Part shown: positions 5,511 through 8,190 of the stretch, in pieces | Layout of the letters: every line of letters starts with the position of its first letter | Numbering within the stretch: the stretch's first letter is position 1 | Assembly: GCA_020025615.1 (NCBI GenBank) | Contig: JAHHRT010000068.1 | Location: forward strand, 1-8,190 | Source: Oscillospiraceae bacterium | GTDB lineage: Bacteria > Bacillota > Clostridia > Oscillospirales > Oscillospiraceae | DNA: 8,190 nt | Direction of reading: 5' to 3' | Notes under the pieces: generated by a model | Told to the model about the DNA's origin: nothing | The model's database searches: none | What the model saw: the letters and a program-made list of their open reading frames with translations, nothing else | Program-made: the position numbers and the translations under genes

Positions 5511-8105
5511 TTACACGCCGTAGTAAGCGTTCAGGTACATCTGCTTGATTTCGCTGAACAGGGGGTATCTGGGATTGGCACCGGTGCACTGGTCATCAAA
5601 GGCCTGCTCCACCATGTCATCCAGGCGGTTCAGGAAGTCCTGCTCGTCAACACCGTAGTCCCGAATGGTCTTCTTAATACCGACCTTAGCCTTCAGGTCA
5701 TCGATGGCAGCAATGAGGTTTTCCAGCTTCTCCTTGTCATCCTTGCCGCCCAGGCCCAGAGAATCTGCAACCTCTGCATAGCGGGCCAGGGTATGGGGAT
5801 GGTCATACTGGGAGAAGGTGCCCATCTTGGGGGGAACCTCCTCGGCATTGAAGCGCAGCACCTCGTCAATGAGGAGGGCGTTGGCAATGCCGTGGGGCAG
5901 ATGATGGAATGCACCCAGCTTGTGGGCCATGGAGTGGCACACGCCCAGGAAGGCATTGGCGAAAGCCATACCTGCCATGCAGGCGCCGGTTGCCATGTTC
6001 TCACGGGCTCTGGGGTCTCTCGGACCATTCTCGTAAGCGGCGGGCAGATTCTGGAAGATCAGCTTCAGACTTTGCAGGGCCAGGCCGTCGGTATATCCAG
6101 TGGCCATCATAGAGGCATAGGCCTCCAGGGCATGGGTGACCGCATCAATACCGGAGGCTGCCGTCAGGCCCTTGGGTGCATTCATCATCATATCGGCATC
6201 TACGATTGCCATCTTGGGCATCAGCTCGTAGTCTGCCAGGGGGTACTTAACGCCGGTCTGCTCATCGGTGATGACCGCGAAGGGGGTCACCTCAGAGCCG
6301 GTGCCCGCAGTGGTGGGGACAGCCACAAAATAGGCCTTTTCGCCCATCTTCGGGAAGGTATACACACGCTTGCGGATATCCACAAAGCGCATAGCCATAT
6401 CCATAAAGTCGGCCTCGGGGTGCTCATAGAGGACCCACATGATCTTTGCGGCATCCATTGCGGAGCCGCCGCCAATGGCGATGATCAGATCCGGCTGGAA
6501 AGCTGCCATCTGAGCCGCACCGGCCTTGGCACAGGCCAGGGTGGGATCGGGCTCCACGGCGTGGAAGGTCTGATGGAGAATACCCATGGCGTCCAGCTTA
6601 TCGGTGACGGGCTTGGTATAGCCGTTCTGGTACAGGAAGGAGTCGGTAACAACGAATGCCTTCTTGCGGTCCTTCAGCTCAGCCAGAGCAACCGGCAGAC
6701 AGCCCTTCTTGAAATACACCTTCTCAGGCGCACGGAACCAGAGCATATTCTCTCTCCTCTCAGCCACAGTCTTGATATTCAGCAGGTGCTTGACACCCAC
6801 GTTTTCAGAGACGGAGTTGCCGCCCCAGCTTCCGCAGCCCAGGGTCAGAGACGGGGTCAGGCGGAAGTTATAGAGATCACCCAGTCCGCCGTGGGCGGAG
6901 GGGGTATTTACCAGAATCCGGCAGGTCTTCATCCGGGCTGCAAAGGCATCCAGCTTCTCTCTTGCGCCTACTGCATCCAGGTAGACAGAGGCGGTATGTC
7001 CGTAGCCGCCGTCCTTCACCAGACGGTCTGCCTTATCCAGGGCATCTGCAAAGTCCGCGGCGCGGTACATGGCAAGCACCGGGGACAGCTTCTCATGGGC
7101 AAAGGGCTCACTGATATCGGTACTGGTGACCTCGCCAATGAGGATCTTGGTGGACTCCGGCACCTCTACCCCAGCCATAGCGGCGATGGTGGCGGCACGC
7201 TGGCCCACGACCTTAGCGTTGACGCCGCCGTTGACAATGACGGTGGAGCCAACCTTCTGGGTCTCCTCTGCACTGAGGATATAGCAGCCCCGCTTCTGGA
7301 ACTCAGCCTTCACCGCATCGTAAATGCTGTCGAGGACCACGACGCTCTGCTCAGAGGCGCAGATCATGCCGTTATCGAAGGTCTTGGAATGGATGACGGA
7401 GGAAACTGCCAGGAGAATATCGGCGCTGTCGTCGATGACGGCAGGGACGTTGCCGGGGCCGACGCCCAGGGCGGGCTTGCCGGAGGAGTAAGCCGCATTG
7501 ACCATGCCGGGGCCGCCGGTAGCCAGGATCAGGTCGGCCTGCTTCATGACCTGGTTGGTAAGCTCCAGAGAGGGCTGGTCGATCCAGGCGATGATCCCCT
7601 CGGGGGCACCGGCTGCAACTGCGGCCTCCAGGACGATCTTGGCGGCGGCAATGGTGCAGCCCTTGGCTCTGGGGTGGGGGCTGAAAATCACGGCATTGCG
7701 GGTTTTCAGGCAGATCAGAGCCTTGAAGATAGCGGTAGAGGTGGGATTGGTGGTAGGAATCACCGCTGCCACCACGCCGATGGGCTCGGCAATACGCTGG
7801 TAGCCGTAGGCCTCGTCGGTTTCGATGACGCCGCAGGTCTTGGTATCCTTATAGGCGTTATAGATGTATTCCGCGGCGTAATGGTTCTTAATGACCTTAT
7901 CTTCCACAACGCCCATGCCGGTTTCGGCAACTGCCTGCTTGGCAAGGGGGATACGGGCTTTATTGGCAGCGGTGGCAGCGGCAAGGAAAATCCGGTCCAC
8001 CTGCTCCTGGGTATAGGTTGCAAATTGTGCCTGTGCGGCTCTGCAGCGCTCCAAGGTTTCGGTGAGCTCCTGGGCATTGGTAACAATCGGATAATCAGCT
8101 CTCAT
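5511..8105 (-). CDS. adhE: Bifunctional aldehyde-alcohol dehydrogenase AdhE
   Basis: This 864-residue fusion reduces acetyl-CoA to acetaldehyde and then to ethanol, using two NADH, and is a main route for reoxidising NADH in fermentation. The N-terminal CoA-acylating aldehyde dehydrogenase domain (about 1-440) has the catalytic cysteine C249 in FDNGMICASEQ (243-253) and a glycine-rich segment around 211-219. After a linker (about 441-455) comes the iron-dependent alcohol dehydrogenase domain. It has the nucleotide-binding GGGSAMDAAK (545-554), PTTAGTGSE (597-605) and metal ligands D654, H658, H724 and H738, each one position from the E. coli AdhE ligands as I recall them. Length and all key residues indicate an intact enzyme, likely to form spirosome filaments as in the family. 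AAAGGGGA (8113-8120) lies 7 bases before the ATG. It appears monocistronic, with its own promoter and terminator. The operator-like dyads upstream suggest tight control. Confidence 0.97.
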   Translation of the reverse strand: MRADYPIVTNAQELTETLERCRAAQAQFATYTQEQVDRIFLAAATAANKARIPLAKQAVAETGMGVVEDKVIKNHYAAEYIYNAYKDTKTCGVIETDEAYGYQRIAEPIGVVAAVIPTTNPTSTAIFKALICLKTRNAVIFSPHPRAKGCTIAAAKIVLEAAVAAGAPEGIIAWIDQPSLELTNQVMKQADLILATGGPGMVNAAYSSGKPALGVGPGNVPAVIDDSADILLAVSSVIHSKTFDNGMICASEQSVVVLDSIYDAVKAEFQKRGCYILSAEETQKVGSTVIVNGGVNAKVVGQRAATIAAMAGVEVPESTKILIGEVTSTDISEPFAHEKLSPVLAMYRAADFADALDKADRLVKDGGYGHTASVYLDAVGAREKLDAFAARMKTCRILVNTPSAHGGLGDLYNFRLTPSLTLGCGSWGGNSVSENVGVKHLLNIKTVAERRENMLWFRAPEKVYFKKGCLPVALAELKDRKKAFVVTDSFLYQNGYTKPVTDKLDAMGILHQTFHAVEPDPTLACAKAGAAQMAAFQPDLIIAIGGGSAMDAAKIMWVLYEHPEADFMDMAMRFVDIRKRVYTFPKMGEKAYFVAVPTTAGTGSEVTPFAVITDEQTGVKYPLADYELMPKMAIVDADMMMNAPKGLTAASGIDAVTHALEAYASMMATGYTDGLALQSLKLIFQNLPAAYENGPRDPRARENMATGACMAGMAFANAFLGVCHSMAHKLGAFHHLPHGIANALLIDEVLRFNAEEVPPKMGTFSQYDHPHTLARYAEVADSLGLGGKDDKEKLENLIAAIDDLKAKVGIKKTIRDYGVDEQDFLNRLDDMVEQAFDDQCTGANPRYPLFSEIKQMYLNAYYGV

Positions 8106-8122
8106 GTGAAAGTCCCCTTTTC

Positions 8123-8164
8123 ATATCGATAATATCTTATCGGTTTCTCGATATCGATAAGATA
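8123..8164. promoter_or_regulatory. Operator-like cluster of CGATAA dyads upstream of adhE
   Basis: Three copies of CGATAA occur: plus strand at 8127-8132, minus strand at 8137-8142, plus strand at 8155-8160. The first two form CGATAA-TATC-TTATCG (8127-8142). The second and third belong to a perfect 10-bp inverted repeat, TATCTTATCG (8133-8142) and CGATAAGATA (8155-8164). ATATCGATAA is also directly repeated at 8123 and 8151, and ATATCGA/TCGATAT (8123-8129, 8148-8154) can form a leader stem just before the ribosome binding site. The cluster covers the -10 box and start region, as expected for a repressor site. Confidence 0.65.
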
Positions 8165-8187
8165 CCACCGATTCCAGGAATTGTCAA
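8159..8187 (-). promoter_or_regulatory. adhE: adhE promoter
   Basis: On the minus strand a perfect TTGACA (8182-8187) is followed after 17 bases by TATCTT (8159-8164, 4 of 6 to consensus). Transcription would begin near 8152, leaving a leader of about 47 bases. The -10 box is part of the 10-bp inverted repeat. The spacer holds an 11-bp palindrome, ATTCC-A-GGAAT (8171-8181). Confidence 0.75.
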
Positions 8188-8190
8188 GAG

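Noticed and set aside
5793..8132. Open frame of 779 codons on the plus strand opposite adhE
   Set aside because: Its product is rich in Gly, His, Leu and Asp without recognisable domains, as expected from the codon bias of the GC-rich adhE gene read in reverse. It is almost entirely overlapped by a certain gene.
8106..8190. Search for a Rex-type TTGTTAA/TTAACAA or TTGTGAA/TTCACAA operator upstream of adhE
   Set aside because: No such inverted repeat is present in the visible sequence; the dyads there are built on CGATAA. Sequence beyond 8190 was not available.
1..8190. Mobile elements, CRISPR arrays, tRNA/rRNA genes and known riboswitch classes
   Set aside because: No transposase-like protein, terminal repeats, regularly spaced repeats or recognisable RNA gene signatures were seen on either strand.

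Overview
The window looks like chromosomal DNA of an anaerobic, fermentative Gram-positive bacterium of the Clostridia. A gut Oscillospiraceae-type genome is my best guess, not a proven assignment. The reasons are strong AGGAG/AAGGTGG-type ribosome binding sites, moderately GC-rich genes separated by AT-rich promoters, a full-length fermentative AdhE, an oxygen-sensitive-type iron-sulfur cysteine desulfidase/serine dehydratase homologue, and a GPH symporter. No phage, transposon, CRISPR, tRNA or rRNA sequence was seen.

Layout, left to right: (1) a terminator of an unseen upstream plus-strand gene (about 14-42); (2) an AT-rich leader with two candidate promoters and a 9-bp inverted repeat (67-279); (3) a two-gene plus-strand operon, an ATC-hydrolase-family protein (280-798) and a GPH/MelB-type cation symporter (835-2247); (4) a converging-gene junction with two strong hairpins (2270-2356) and a short gene-free stretch (2357-2513) in which I see nothing certain; (5) on the minus strand, a 478-residue regulator (2514-3950) that appears to be two complete GntR-type regulators fused in one chain; (6) a divergent control region with overlapping promoters and two widely spaced inverted half-sites (3951-4096); (7) on the plus strand, a CyuA/YhaM-family iron-sulfur lyase (4097-5374); (8) two back-to-back terminators (5395-5486); (9) on the minus strand, adhE (5511-8105), with a near-consensus promoter whose -10 box lies inside a cluster of CGATAA dyads (8123-8187).

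How the genes may work together: the doubled GntR protein probably controls itself and the divergently transcribed lyase. The founding activity of the ATC-hydrolase family opens a thiazoline ring on the way to L-cysteine, and the CyuA family breaks L-cysteine to pyruvate, ammonia and sulfide. AdhE can consume acetyl-CoA derived from pyruvate to reoxidise NADH. A local sulfur-amino-acid uptake and fermentation theme is therefore possible, but this is inference from family names. The substrates of the hydrolase homologue and the symporter cannot be read from the sequence.

The most unusual items are the single-chain double GntR regulator with its candidate 50-bp-spaced half-sites, the non-Rex-like operator cluster on adhE, and the pairing of a cysteine-rich ATC-hydrolase homologue with a sugar-type symporter.
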